Shown one piece after another: positions 55,503 to 64,000 of a DNA stretch of 64,000 bases. Position 1 is the first letter of the stretch. Each line of letters begins with the position of its first letter. Below the pieces are notes generated by a model, which was not told the DNA's origin, made no database searches, and worked only from the letters and a program-made list of their open reading frames with translations. The position numbers and the translations under genes are program-made. The stretch is from SXXZ01 sp041177965. GTDB taxonomy: Bacteria; Verrucomicrobiota; Verrucomicrobiia; Limisphaerales; UBA9464. The stretch lies in contig JBEGWF010000080.1 in the NCBI GenBank assembly GCA_041177965.1, forward strand, positions 1 through 64,000, read 5' to 3'.

Positions 55503-56441
55503 CTACCGGAGGTAGTCCATCAACGACATCTGGAGGATCCTTCCGCCCGTCTGCAGGGCTGCCTGATAGGAGACCTGCGTCTCGTTGAGCCGGACGAGGG
55601 CCTTGGCGAGGTCGGCATCGGTCTCGGAGGAGATCTGCCCTTCGAGGGACTGGAGACGGTCGCTGACCGTCGCGCCGGCGGCCTCCAGTCGTCCCTGAAC
55701 GACGCCGTTGGCGGCGATGTGCCGGAGCAGGTTCTCGGTGTCGGCCTGGAGACCCACCGCGGTGGTGGAGGTCACGGCCGCCCCGTCCCCGGCGAGCAAC
55801 TGGTCCTGCAACTGGATCAGGTGCCCGAACAGGTCGGCACCGGACCGGGGATCCTCGATCAGTCCCGCCGGGCCAGAGCCCGTCGGATTCGAACCCACCA
55901 CGCTCGCGCTCAACTGCTGGTCCTCGGCGATCTCCAGGGACGGGACGTCCTGGTTGCCGTGATAGGTGACCGACTGGACGCGGCCATCGGACCCGAGGGT
56001 GAGTCGATAGGCGGACTGATCGTTGCGGGTGCCGCCCAGCACGGATTCGCCGCGGAGGTTGGCATTGGCGGCGGACACGGCCTGCTGGATCATCTGCGTC
56101 ACCTCGTCCGCATAGGCCTTGAGGTCGGCGGCGGACCGGACGCTGTCGGCCTTCACCGCCAGCTCCGAGGCGCGGGTGGCGATCTTGGAGAGCGATCGCA
56201 TCGCCGTCTGCGTCGTCGTGGCCGTCTCCTTCAGACGGGTGATGTTGCGCCCGAACTGGCCGACCCGGCCGCGCTCGCCCTCGAGATCGAGCGTTCGGCG
56301 CACCGCCGACGGATCGTCCTCGGGAAGCGCGATCCGCTGACCGGTGGAGATCTGCGACTGGTAGCGGGCCTGGCGGGCGGTGATCCCACCGAGATGGGAG
56401 ATCAACCGGTCGGCGTAGGCTCCTGTGGTGACTCGGATCAT
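55503..56441 (-). CDS. flgL: flagellar hook-filament junction protein FlgL
   Basis: 312 residues. Flagellin-type N-terminus (ARQARYQSQISTGQRIALPE) and C-terminus (LVRLNETQVSYQAALQTGGRILQMSLMDYLR) with the paired coiled-coil ends; the middle domain is short. Joins FlgK to the filament. 23 bases after flgK. No filament or FliW gene follows. Confidence 0.93.
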   Translation of the reverse strand: MIRVTTGAYADRLISHLGGITARQARYQSQISTGQRIALPEDDPSAVRRTLDLEGERGRVGQFGRNITRLKETATTTQTAMRSLSKIATRASELAVKADSVRSAADLKAYADEVTQMIQQAVSAANANLRGESVLGGTRNDQSAYRLTLGSDGRVQSVTYHGNQDVPSLEIAEDQQLSASVVGSNPTGSGPAGLIEDPRSGADLFGHLIQLQDQLLAGDGAAVTSTTAVGLQADTENLLRHIAANGVVQGRLEAAGATVSDRLQSLEGQISSETDADLAKALVRLNETQVSYQAALQTGGRILQMSLMDYLR

Positions 56442-56464
56442 GTCATGGGCCTTTCAGTGGTGAC

Positions 56465-57898
56465 TCAGCGTTTGAGCCCGATCGTCGTGTCCAGCATCTC
56501 GTCGATGGTGGTGATGAGTTTGGCGCTTGCCTGATAGCCGCGCTGGAAGCGGGTGAGATCGGCCATCTCCTCGTCGATGGAGACGCCGCTTACGGAATCC
56601 CGCTGGCCCCTGAGGAGGTCGGCCACCGTCTTCTGGTCGGCCAGGCGCTGGTTGACCGACGACAATGCCTCGCCGAGGCGGCCGACCATCTGGTTGTAGG
56701 CGTTTCCGAAGCCCTGCCCGCCGAGCGCGGCGATCGGTTGGTTGCCCAATTGGGAGAGTGCCAGAGCCGTCCGATTGTCGCCGCGGGCATCGGGTGCACC
56801 CGCCGCCTGAAGGGTGGTCGGATCGTCCAGGAGGGCCTGGTTCACCCGGATGTCGGCCGCGGAGGATCCGAGGAAGAAATCGCGGCCCGTGCTCCCGTCC
56901 AGGGCGAATCCGGCGGAGTGCAGTGCGTTGACCTGCTGGATCAGGCTGGAGGCGAGCGTGTCGATGCCGTCGCGGAGGTCCTTCAGTCCGCCGTCGCGGG
57001 CGTCGAGGGTGCCGTGGACTCGGCCCGAGGTGATGACCAGGGCGTCGGTCGTGCCCGAGGCGCGGATCATCCGTCTACCGCCGGCGTCGGTGAAGGTCTC
57101 GAGGGTCTTCTCGCGGACGTCGGCGGTGACCAGTGGCACGCCTCCGACGATGATCCCGAGGGACCCGTCCGAGGCCTCGACCGAATCGAAACCGACCAGC
57201 GTCGACAGCGATTCCAGCTTGGCCTGACGCTGATCGCGGAGGTCGTTGGCGGTGCCGGCACCCGAGACGGCCTCGGTCCTGGAGATCTGACCGTTGAGGC
57301 GGGCGATGTCGGACAGCAGCCCGTTCGCGGACTTGAGGTCGGTGTCGATCGAGGTGTCCAACCGATCGCCCAACCGGTCCAGACGGCCGTCCAGTGCCGG
57401 GAACTGGGCCGCAAGTGCCACCGCCCGACGGAGGGTGATCTCACGCTCCGGGATGGACGCGGGCTGGGCCGCCAGCGAGGCGAAGGCGTTGAAGAAATCG
57501 GAGAGACCGGCCGCCAACTGCTGGCCGCCGCCCACGCCGTCGGCCGCGGATGCGCCACCGGCACCGGTGTTGCCCCGATCGATGCTCTGCCCGAGGAGGG
57601 ACTGCGTCAGCCCGAGCGCCTGCTGCTGGGCCTCGAGGGAACCGGTGACCGAACCCTCCGAGACCACCTCGGCGTCCAGGATCCGGTCGCGGATCTGGCG
57701 GATCGCCGTGACCTCCACGCCGCTGCCCACGGGATCGGTGAAGCCGTCGTTGGTGGCGGTCGATTGGATCGAGACGCGTTGCCGGGCATACGCCGTGTTG
57801 TTGACGTTGGCCAGATTGTGGCCGGCCACCTCGACACCCTGCCGTTGGGCGGTCAGGGCACGGGTTCCCATCCGCAATGATCCAATGAGTCCCAGCAT
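56465..57898 (-). CDS. flgK: flagellar hook-associated protein 1
   Basis: 477 residues. N-terminal MGTRALTAQRQGVEVAGHNL AN-type start (hook-family consensus LANVNN) and the C-terminal DLTRFQRGYQASAKLI and MLDTTIGL typical of FlgK. D2-D3 region is compact for the family (E. coli 547). The junction of hook and filament. flgN ends 19 bases upstream of its start. Confidence 0.95.
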   Translation of the reverse strand: MLGLIGSLRMGTRALTAQRQGVEVAGHNLANVNNTAYARQRVSIQSTATNDGFTDPVGSGVEVTAIRQIRDRILDAEVVSEGSVTGSLEAQQQALGLTQSLLGQSIDRGNTGAGGASAADGVGGGQQLAAGLSDFFNAFASLAAQPASIPEREITLRRAVALAAQFPALDGRLDRLGDRLDTSIDTDLKSANGLLSDIARLNGQISRTEAVSGAGTANDLRDQRQAKLESLSTLVGFDSVEASDGSLGIIVGGVPLVTADVREKTLETFTDAGGRRMIRASGTTDALVITSGRVHGTLDARDGGLKDLRDGIDTLASSLIQQVNALHSAGFALDGSTGRDFFLGSSAADIRVNQALLDDPTTLQAAGAPDARGDNRTALALSQLGNQPIAALGGQGFGNAYNQMVGRLGEALSSVNQRLADQKTVADLLRGQRDSVSGVSIDEEMADLTRFQRGYQASAKLITTIDEMLDTTIGLKR

Positions 57899-57917
57899 AC
57901 GAGGCGCGTTGGTGTTC

Positions 57918-58415
57918 TCAGCCGACCGCCTCGTACAGGCGACGGGCGTTGCCGTGGGATCCCAACAGGGCCCCGTCGCCGGAGTAGGTGCCGCCGCCCT
58001 TGGCGGCGAAGAGACCGCCCATCAGCCGCTGCATGAGGTCCACCGTCCTCGAAAGGAGGAGGTGGTTCTGGCGCGAACGGGCCCGCACCCGGGTCAGCAG
58101 CTCGTTGTTCTCCTCGACCAGGGCCTGGATCAGGGGACGGTAGTCCTCGGGCAGGAGCGGCAGGAGTTGTTCGAACGACGCATCGGCCGGTGCCCCGAGG
58201 CATCGTGCCACGGAGGCCCTGCGGTGTTCGCGTTCACGACGGGCCTCCTCGACGAGGGCGGCCTGGCTTTCGATGGCGGAGGAGCCATCGAGCACGCCTT
58301 CGGCATCGCGCCGGAAGACGGTTTCCTGCTGCTGGTCCAATCGGGCCAGCAGTTCACCATATTGCTGCAGCTCCATCCGCAGCGCTTCGATCAGATCCTG
58401 GATGGATGGATTCAC
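57918..58415 (-). CDS. flgN: FlgN-type flagellar export chaperone
   Basis: 165 residues, almost wholly helical: IQDLIEALRMELQQYGELLA, LDQQQETVFRRDAEGVL, LIQALVEENNELLTRVRARS and NHLLLSRTVDLMQRLMGG. Matches the FlgN/FliS-like chaperone layout and directly precedes flgK, its expected client. GTG start overlaps the flgJ-like stop (GTGA). Confidence 0.85.
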   Translation of the reverse strand: MNPSIQDLIEALRMELQQYGELLARLDQQQETVFRRDAEGVLDGSSAIESQAALVEEARREREHRRASVARCLGAPADASFEQLLPLLPEDYRPLIQALVEENNELLTRVRARSRQNHLLLSRTVDLMQRLMGGLFAAKGGGTYSGDGALLGSHGNARRLYEAVG

Positions 58416-58774
58416 GGGAGGGATTCGCCGCCCTTGAGGGCGGCCTGGGGGGTTGAAACGGTCACGGGGGAAGAATGGCGCAGCTGGAGTTCGAGACTTC
58501 GGGCGACGCCGAAGGTCCCGGATTGGCTGATCTGGTCGGCCCATCGCTCGACCATCATGTCCTGGTAGATCGCACGCGACGACGAGGCCTGGATCGCCCC
58601 GCCGCCGATCACCGGTTTCTGGGCCTCGTTGAGCAGGTGGCGGACGAACACCGCCTCGAACTGCTGGGTCATCTCTCGAACCTTGTCGGGCGGGCCGCCC
58701 GCCTGGGTGCGGGAACCGGCGAGCGACACGGCGTCTGCGGCGGTGGCTCGCGGGATGTTTCCGGGGACGTTCAT
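58412..58774 (-). CDS. FlgJ-like rod-binding protein, N-terminal domain only
   Basis: 120 residues. The rod-binding part of FlgJ is clear (KVREMTQQFEAVFVRHLLNE, AIYQDMMVERWADQIS, GVARSLELQL). The peptidoglycan-hydrolase domain of enterobacterial FlgJ is absent, as in many phyla. Sits between flgI (2 bases) and flgN (overlap). Confidence 0.88.
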   Translation of the reverse strand: MNVPGNIPRATAADAVSLAGSRTQAGGPPDKVREMTQQFEAVFVRHLLNEAQKPVIGGGAIQASSSRAIYQDMMVERWADQISQSGTFGVARSLELQLRHSSPVTVSTPQAALKGGESLP

Positions 58775-58776
58775 GG

Positions 58777-59910
58777 TCAGCGGAGGATCAGTTCGGCCTG
58801 GAGTGCACCGGCCTGCTTCATGGATCCGAAGATCGCCATCATGTCGCGCGGCGTGACACCGATCGCGTTCAGGCCCGCAGCGACCTTCTCGACGGTCGGC
58901 ATGTCGGAGAGGGTCATCAGCGTCCCCTTGCGCTCGTTGACGTTGGCGTCGGCCCGCGGCGTGACGGCGGTGTTGCCGGTCTGGCTCAATGCGTTGGGCT
59001 GCGATACGTCGAAGCTGTTGGCGATGGTGATGGTCAGGTCGCCATGGGACACCGCGCAGCTGGAGATCTTGACCTTCGAGGTGGCCACGATCGTGCCCGT
59101 GCGTTCGTTGATCACGATGCGGGCGGTGGTGTCCGGGGAGACGAGGATGTCCTCGAGGCGGGCCACGAAGTCGACGGACGCCTGCTCCACGCCCTCGGGC
59201 ATGCGCACCTTGACCGAGGTGGGGTCGATGGCCCGCGCCGAACCGGGGAAGACCTCGTTGATCGCCAGGGCCATCCGGGCCGAGGAGGTGAAGTCGGGCT
59301 CGCGCAGCAGCAGCTCGATCTCCTGGTTCTCGACGATCTTCGTCGGGATCTCGCGCTCGACAAGTGCACCACCGGTGATGGTCGCCACGGTCGGGTGGTT
59401 CTTCTGGACGCTCGCCGAGGCGTTGCCGCCCACGAAACCTCCGACCGCCAGCGCCCCCTGGGCCACCGCATAGACCTGCCCGTCGGCGGCGAACAGCGGT
59501 GTCTGGACGAGGACGCCCCCCTGAAGGGTCCGGGCATCGCCCATGGCCGCGACCGTGACGTCGAGCCGTTGTCCGTTCTTGGAGAATGCCTTGATGTCGG
59601 CCGTCACCATCACCACCGCCACGTTCTTGGCGATCAGGGTCTGCGCCGGCACCTGGACGCCGAACCTCTGGAGCAGGTTGGCGAAGCTCCGGAGGGTGTA
59701 GATGGGGTTCTTGTCGCCGTCGCCGTTCAGCCCCACGACGATGCCGTAGCCGACGAGCTGGTTGTCGCGGGCACCGGCGACCATGACGAGGTCCTTCACC
59801 CGGGTGCCGAGCGCCAGCACCTGCGAACCGCAGACGATCCCGAGGAGCAGGAGCCCACGGGCGAGACGTAGCACGGCTCCCCGTCGGATTGGATGACGGT
59901 TCGGCACCAT
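58777..59910 (-). CDS. flgI: flagellar P-ring protein
   Basis: 377 residues. Signal peptide (GLLLLGIVCGSQVLA, then LGTRVKDL), family motifs VKDLVMVAGARDNQLVGYGI, VGLNGDGDKN, AKNVAVVMVTADIKAF, VINERTGTIVA, VEKVAAGLNAIGVTPRDMMAI and the terminal IFGSMKQAGALQAEL. ATG at 59910; 2 bases after flgH. Confidence 0.96.
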   Translation of the reverse strand: MVPNRHPIRRGAVLRLARGLLLLGIVCGSQVLALGTRVKDLVMVAGARDNQLVGYGIVVGLNGDGDKNPIYTLRSFANLLQRFGVQVPAQTLIAKNVAVVMVTADIKAFSKNGQRLDVTVAAMGDARTLQGGVLVQTPLFAADGQVYAVAQGALAVGGFVGGNASASVQKNHPTVATITGGALVEREIPTKIVENQEIELLLREPDFTSSARMALAINEVFPGSARAIDPTSVKVRMPEGVEQASVDFVARLEDILVSPDTTARIVINERTGTIVATSKVKISSCAVSHGDLTITIANSFDVSQPNALSQTGNTAVTPRADANVNERKGTLMTLSDMPTVEKVAAGLNAIGVTPRDMMAIFGSMKQAGALQAELILR

Positions 59911-59912
59911 GG

Positions 59913-60557
59913 TCAGAAGGGGGTGATCTTGTCGAAGGCCTTGGTGAACCAGCCGCGACGCTGGCTGTCGGTGACCGTGCCCTTGGACACGAACTTGATG
60001 CTCGCGTCGGCCACGTTGAAGCTCATCACGGTGTTGTTGGGCTGGATGTCCTCCTGGCGGACGACTCCGCGGAGCACGGCCTCCTGCTGCTCGCCACCCA
60101 CGAGGGTCATGCGGCGACCCTCGAGGATCATGTGACCGTTGGGCAGCACCTCGGTGACCCGGACGGCGATCCGGGCGGTGATGCGCTCGGAGTTGTTGAT
60201 CGTACCCCCGCCCTCGAAGCTCTTGTCGGATTTCATGTCCATGGCGGGGTACTTGCCACCCCGGGTCAGGAACCCGTCCTTCGCCGCACCGAACAGGAAG
60301 CTGGAGATCGTGGCGCTGACGCCGGTCTTCTTGCCGGTCTTGGTGTTGTTCTGCTTGGCCGACTCGTTGTTCTCGTCGACAACGATCGTGACGATGTCGC
60401 CCACGTTCCGTGCGCGGTTGTCGGCCAGCAACACGCGCGCCGATGCCTCCATCCACAGCGAACCGTTCGCGGCGGCGAGGGGTGCCGATGCCAGGATCAT
60501 CAGGCCGGCACACTGGGCCAGATGGGCCATCGGCAGGAGTCGGGGAATGCGGTTCAT
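59913..60557 (-). CDS. flgH: flagellar L-ring protein, without lipobox
   Basis: 214 residues. FlgH core: NGSLWMEASARVLLADNRAR, VGDIVTIVVDE, FEGGGTINNSERITARIAVR, VTEVLPNGHMILEGRR, and VVRQEDIQPNNTV. Classical FlgH is an outer-membrane lipoprotein, but here the signal (LAQCAGLMILASAPLAAA) lacks a lipobox: the only Cys in it is 16, not at a cleavage position. Processing by signal peptidase I is expected. Between flgA and flgI. Confidence 0.93.
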   Translation of the reverse strand: MNRIPRLLPMAHLAQCAGLMILASAPLAAANGSLWMEASARVLLADNRARNVGDIVTIVVDENNESAKQNNTKTGKKTGVSATISSFLFGAAKDGFLTRGGKYPAMDMKSDKSFEGGGTINNSERITARIAVRVTEVLPNGHMILEGRRMTLVGGEQQEAVLRGVVRQEDIQPNNTVMSFNVADASIKFVSKGTVTDSQRRGWFTKAFDKITPF

Positions 60558-60582
60558 CGGGGTCGGGATGTTGCTCAGGGAT

Positions 60583-61575
60583 TCAAAGGGGAATCAGCAC
60601 GGCGTCCTCGGCCTGGACCACGCCCCGGAACTCCCGCTTCGATTGCGGGTTGCGCACCCGGATGCTCTGGCCCGGATGCCCGTCCTCGAGGGCCTCGACC
60701 TTGGTGGTGATCTCCAGCGTGCCCGTCTGGATGCGGGCGTCGATGCGACGCCCCCGGAAGACCACCGTCTTCAGGCGCAGGCTCCGGTCGGTGAACGGTT
60801 GGCCCGCGGAAAGACCCTCGGCCAGTTCATACCCATCGAGCCCCGAGGGCAGCGATCGGAGGACCGAGCGGGAGCCCAGGATGTCCCGGCGTTCCAGAAC
60901 GGTCTCGGCCTCGGCCAGGGGCGTGCCCCGCCGGAGCGCGGAGGCAGCGACCGGGACCTCGCACCAATGGCGGACCTGAAGGGGCTGGAACCAGTTCCCC
61001 ACGGACTCGCCACCGGCGGAGACCTCCACCTTGGGGGAGATCATCGATTGCAACCCGGCCGGGGGAAGGTCCTGGAGACGGACCTCCATCGGTTCGTCGG
61101 GAATCTGGACCGTGCGCCAAGGACGGGAGAGTCGGACCTCGATCTCGCTGCCGTCGCGGGCGAAGCGGCGCTGGAGTTCCTGGGTGATGCGGTCGCGGAC
61201 CTCTGATTCGGCCAGATCGCGCATGGCCCTCGAGACCCTGGCCGCCTCGGGCCCGGTCCAACGATGCGCACGGAGATCGACACCGGCGGCCCGGAGGGTC
61301 TCGACCACGGAGGTCCGGGAGACCATCGACCAGGCGCCGACCGCCGGCGCCGGGGCGACGCGGATGCGCGGCAGGGCCGGAACCCCCTGGATGAGATCGG
61401 TGGCGAACACGCCGTCGGACCGGACCAGCGCCCCACCGGCGAAGGTCGCGGGGGCCGACTCGATGGCCGGGGACGATTGCGGTGCCGTGGCGACCCGCGG
61501 ACCGGCCTCCTGGGCGCAGATCGACGCCATCGCCAGCAGGACTCCGCACAGGCTGGAACGGATGGTCTTCATCAA
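60583..61575 (-). CDS. flgA: flagellar P-ring assembly chaperone FlgA
   Basis: 330 residues: signal peptide (SSLCGVLLAMASICAQ), a weakly conserved middle and a C-terminal SAF domain with the FlgA pattern (LRRGTPLAEAETVLERRDI, LAEGLSAGQPFTDRSL, GQSIRVRNPQSKREFRGVV). Longer than the E. coli protein by about 110 residues at the N-terminus. ATG overlaps the flgG stop. Confidence 0.9.
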   Translation of the reverse strand: MMKTIRSSLCGVLLAMASICAQEAGPRVATAPQSSPAIESAPATFAGGALVRSDGVFATDLIQGVPALPRIRVAPAPAVGAWSMVSRTSVVETLRAAGVDLRAHRWTGPEAARVSRAMRDLAESEVRDRITQELQRRFARDGSEIEVRLSRPWRTVQIPDEPMEVRLQDLPPAGLQSMISPKVEVSAGGESVGNWFQPLQVRHWCEVPVAASALRRGTPLAEAETVLERRDILGSRSVLRSLPSGLDGYELAEGLSAGQPFTDRSLRLKTVVFRGRRIDARIQTGTLEITTKVEALEDGHPGQSIRVRNPQSKREFRGVVQAEDAVLIPL

Positions 61576-62354
61576 CGGCGCAGGTTGTTGGCCTGACCCA
61601 TCATCTCGTCGGCCGCCTGCACGGCCTTCGAGTTCACCTCGTAGGCGCGTTGGGCGACGATCATGCCGACCATCTCCTCGACGACCTTGACGTTGGACAT
61701 CTCGAGGTATCCCTGGGCGAGGCCGCCGAATCCGTTCTGCGCCGGATTGCCCTGCTCCGCCTGGCCCGAGGCCGTGGTCTCGCGGTACAGGTTGCGACCG
61801 AGGCTCTGGAGCCCCGCGGGGTTGATGAAGCGGACCAGGTTGACCTGGAAGGCTTGATCCCCTTGGGGACCCCGGGTGGTGATGGTTCCGCCGGGGGAGA
61901 TGGAGATGTCGGTCGTTCCGGGGGGCACCGCCTGGAAGCCACCCACCAACGGCAAGCCGTCGCTGGTGACCCAGTTGCCGGTGTTGCTCAGCTTGAGCGC
62001 CCCGTCGCGGGTGAAGGCCCGACTGCCATCGGGCATCTGCACCTCGAGGAAGCCGTCGCCCTGGATGGCCAGGTCGAACTTGTTGCCGGTGTTGGTGAGC
62101 TCGCCGGTGGTGAAGACCTTGGCCGTGGCGACCAACTGCGACCCGTGACCGATCTGGACACCGGTGGGCGCCAGATTGCCCGCGCCCTGATCGGCCCCGG
62201 AAGGCCGCTCATTCTGGTACAGCAGGTCCTGGAACTCGGGGCGGGATTTCTTGAACCCGGTCGTGTTGACGTTCGCCAGGTTGTTGGAGATCACATCGAG
62301 CTGCGTCTGCTGGGACTGCATCCCGGCGGCGGAGGAGTAGAGGGCTCGGATCAT
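61572..62354 (-). CDS. flgG: flagellar distal rod protein
   Basis: 260 residues. Nearly consensus FlgG: MIRALYSSAAGMQSQQTQLD, VISNNLANVNTTGFKK, FDLAIQGDGFLEVQMPDG, FTRDGALKLSNTG and the end SNVKVVEEMVGMIVAQRAYE, VNSKAVQAADEMM. Overlaps flgA by 4 bases. Confidence 0.97.
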   Translation of the reverse strand: MIRALYSSAAGMQSQQTQLDVISNNLANVNTTGFKKSRPEFQDLLYQNERPSGADQGAGNLAPTGVQIGHGSQLVATAKVFTTGELTNTGNKFDLAIQGDGFLEVQMPDGSRAFTRDGALKLSNTGNWVTSDGLPLVGGFQAVPPGTTDISISPGGTITTRGPQGDQAFQVNLVRFINPAGLQSLGRNLYRETTASGQAEQGNPAQNGFGGLAQGYLEMSNVKVVEEMVGMIVAQRAYEVNSKAVQAADEMMGQANNLRR

Positions 62355-62413
62355 GGAGGAGGAGGATGGGGTGGATCAGCGGTGTGGATCAGTGGGGCGG
62401 GGTCACCGGTTCA

Positions 62414-63181
62414 TCACGCCTGGCCCGGGGTACCCCCGAGGTCGTTGATGGCCCTGCCCATGCGATCATCCTGGACATGGATGACCTTCTGGTTGGCCTC
62501 GTACATGCGCATGGCGTGGATCATCCCCACCATCTCGGCCACCGCCGAGGTGTTGGAACCTTCAAGGCCTCCGTTGCGCAGGGCCGGATAGTTCGAATCG
62601 GTCTTCTGCAGCGCGGGGTCGTTGGCCTTCCACAGGCCGCCGCCCACGGCGGTGAGCTGCCGCGGCTCGTTGAACTCCACCACGCGGAGCTTGCCACGGG
62701 CGGTGCCTCCCTTCGACACGGTTCCGTCGGCCGCGATGGAGACCGGTCCCGGGAGCGTGTTGTCGATCTGGACCGGGCCGCCATCGGAAAGGACCTGAAA
62801 GCCCTGGGGTGTCACCAGTTGACCGGTGGGACCCACGGAGAACTCCCCGTTGCGGGTGTAGCCGAGGTCTCCGTTGGGCAGTTGGATCTCGAAGAAACCC
62901 GCCCCTTCGATGGCCACATGCGTGGGCACTCCGGTGGTCTGGAACTCTCCGCGCGAAAAGGAGGTGGAACTCCGGGCCGCGGGCAACTGATAGCGCATGC
63001 CGCGGTCCATCTGGCTGGCTCCCTCGCTCGGCGGGACGAACCCGGAGGCCAGGCTGGAGAATGAGATCTCCGTCCGCTTGAAGCCCGGAACGGTCGCCGC
63101 GGCGAGATTCTCGGAAATGGCCTCCTGCCATCGGGCATTGCCCGTCATGGCGGCGGCGGCCTGGTACATTCCGACATTCAC
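62414..63181 (-). CDS. flgF: flagellar proximal rod protein FlgF
   Basis: 255 residues with the rod/hook signature in a less conserved form: MYQAAAAMTGNARWQEAISE, NLAAATVPGFKRTE, VAIEGAGFFEIQLPNG, YTRNGEFSVGPTG and the C-terminal AVAEMVGMIHAMRMYEANQK. Starts with GTG at 63181; the alignment with FlgG supports this, although the GGAGG just upstream leaves a one-base gap only. First gene of the flagellar operon. Confidence 0.9.
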   Translation of the reverse strand: MNVGMYQAAAAMTGNARWQEAISENLAAATVPGFKRTEISFSSLASGFVPPSEGASQMDRGMRYQLPAARSSTSFSRGEFQTTGVPTHVAIEGAGFFEIQLPNGDLGYTRNGEFSVGPTGQLVTPQGFQVLSDGGPVQIDNTLPGPVSIAADGTVSKGGTARGKLRVVEFNEPRQLTAVGGGLWKANDPALQKTDSNYPALRNGGLEGSNTSAVAEMVGMIHAMRMYEANQKVIHVQDDRMGRAINDLGGTPGQA

Positions 63182-63193
63182 GCCTCCGGGGAA

Positions 63194-63209
63194 GCAACCC
63201 CGGTGCCAT
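63194..63209 (-). promoter_or_regulatory. sigma-54-like promoter in front of flgF
   Basis: On the minus strand TGGCACCGGGGTTGCT occupies 63209-63194. It carries the -24 GG and -12 GC exactly 10 bases apart and differs from the sigma-54 consensus at one position. It ends 12 bases before the flgF GTG, which would put the transcription start at or next to the start codon. Confidence 0.5.
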
Positions 63210-63394
63210 GCACGCCTCGGGCCGTTTTTACGGGGATTTCACCGCATACCCCCGGTTCGCGCGGCTCTTTCTCCCCGACTTCGACCGGCAACCGGGACCC
63301 TCGGGCGGACAGTTTTGCCGAGTCCACCTCCCTCTTCGGTCCGCCTCCCGGGGGTTCCCGCCCCACGGCGGACGCCGTCCAAGACCGTCCCAGA

Positions 63395-64000
63395 TCAACG
63401 CAGACCGAACTCGCCGGCCACCTGGACAAACGCCTCGAGCAACGACTCCCAGGCCTCGGAAGGGGTCTCCCAACCCGCACTCACCCGGATCATGCGGTCA
63501 CCGGCCTCGGGGGGGTATCCCATGCTCTCCAGGACGGGCGACGGAACCTCCTTGCCGGAGGAGCAGGCGCTGCCGGTCGAGACGGCGAACCCGAGGCGGT
63601 CGAGCCGGACCACCCAACGCCGGCGACAATCGACGGCCGGAGGCATCAACACCGAGACCGTGTTCCACAACCGGGGCTGGTCGCCCCCCAACACCTCCAC
63701 CCCCGGGACGGCCGCCCGAAGCCGGTCGATCCAGGCGTCTCGGACGACCTGTCTCCGGAGGATTCCCTCGGGATCCTCCCGAAAGGCCCGTTCACGCTCT
63801 TCGGCGGCGGCCACCATCGCCAGGATGCCGGCGACATTCTCGGTGCCGGCCCGGCGACCCTCCTCCTGGGGACCTCCTTTCAACAGGGGTTGGAACGAGT
63901 CCGGCACCTTCAGGAATCCGACACCCACGGGCCCACCGAACTTGTGGGCGCAGGCGGCCACGAAATCGCACGATCCCAGCCCCGCAGCCGGCAACTTACC
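63395..64000 (-). CDS. cysteine desulfurase, partial
   Basis: The C-terminal 201 residues of a NifS/IscS-type cysteine desulfurase; the N-terminus lies beyond the window edge. The PLP-binding Lys is in CAHKFGGPVGVGF, then GTENVAGI, and the catalytic Cys loop STGSACSSGKEVPS. It is upstream of the flagellar operon on the same strand, with 213 bases between them. The gap carries the sigma-54-like element. Confidence 0.92.
   Translation of the reverse strand, partial: GKLPAAGLGSCDFVAACAHKFGGPVGVGFLKVPDSFQPLLKGGPQEEGRRAGTENVAGILAMVAAAEERERAFREDPEGILRRQVVRDAWIDRLRAAVPGVEVLGGDQPRLWNTVSVLMPPAVDCRRRWVVRLDRLGFAVSTGSACSSGKEVPSPVLESMGYPPEAGDRMIRVSAGWETPSEAWESLLEAFVQVAGEFGLR

Overview
High-GC (roughly two-thirds G+C), almost fully coding DNA of a Verrucomicrobiota bacterium, probably Limisphaerales/Pedosphaerales-like. 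The grounds are the cytochrome-linked DUF1549/DUF1553, DUF1501 and DUF1592 proteins typical of the PVC superphylum, pseudopilins of the PVC 'IELLVV' type, a DUF5069 protein, PEP-CTERM sorting, many Asn-Gly-Asn-Thr propeller repeats, poor Shine-Dalgarno sequences and frequent 4-base stop/start overlaps. The lineage is inferred from family content only. No mobile element, CRISPR array, tRNA or rRNA was seen.

Layout. 1-7.2 kb: a secreted beta-propeller (-), then a + strand set of a large cytochrome protein, a Tat-exported DUF1501 protein and a Tat-exported Gfo/Idh/MocA oxidoreductase. 7.4-15.2 kb: CPBP protease, LolD-like ATPase, nrdR with an overlapping unknown gene, scpA, a large RGG-rich protein, a release factor 3 gene that lacks its second half, and a convergent dehydrogenase with a basic tail. 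15.2-23.3 kb (-): Prc/Tsp protease, AI-2E permease, proC, a pseudopilin, and a cytochrome bc complex (Rieske plus cytochrome b fused to two c-type haem domains).

23.4-26.9 kb (+): a 578-base non-coding stretch carrying a clear cobalamin riboswitch, followed by four tightly packed genes: a PEP-CTERM surface protein, a CWC/DUF5522 cysteine-rich protein, a secreted protein and a pseudopilin. No known B12 gene is in the set. This is the strongest candidate for an undescribed system: a B12-repressed envelope operon, possibly for corrinoid capture.

27-41.7 kb: DUF5069, HIT protein, exported mutarotase, xylA, lipoprotein esterase, DNA polymerase IV, TPR membrane protein, lipoate ligase, thiS, then purC-ribH-lspA-miaA, and a convergent VTC/DUF4956/HlyD-like module. 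41.9-52.6 kb (-): a likely operon headed by a 1453-residue RCC1/cohesin-like/dockerin surface protein, followed by two TPR proteins, a purple-acid-phosphatase-like enzyme and a DUF1592 cytochrome protein. 52.7-54.2 kb (+): MBL hydrolase and acyltransferase. 54.3-63.2 kb (-): flagellar operon flgF-flgG-flgA-flgH-flgI-flgJ(N)-flgN-flgK-flgL followed by aroB, with a sigma-54-like element directly in front of flgF. The window ends inside a cysteine desulfurase gene.
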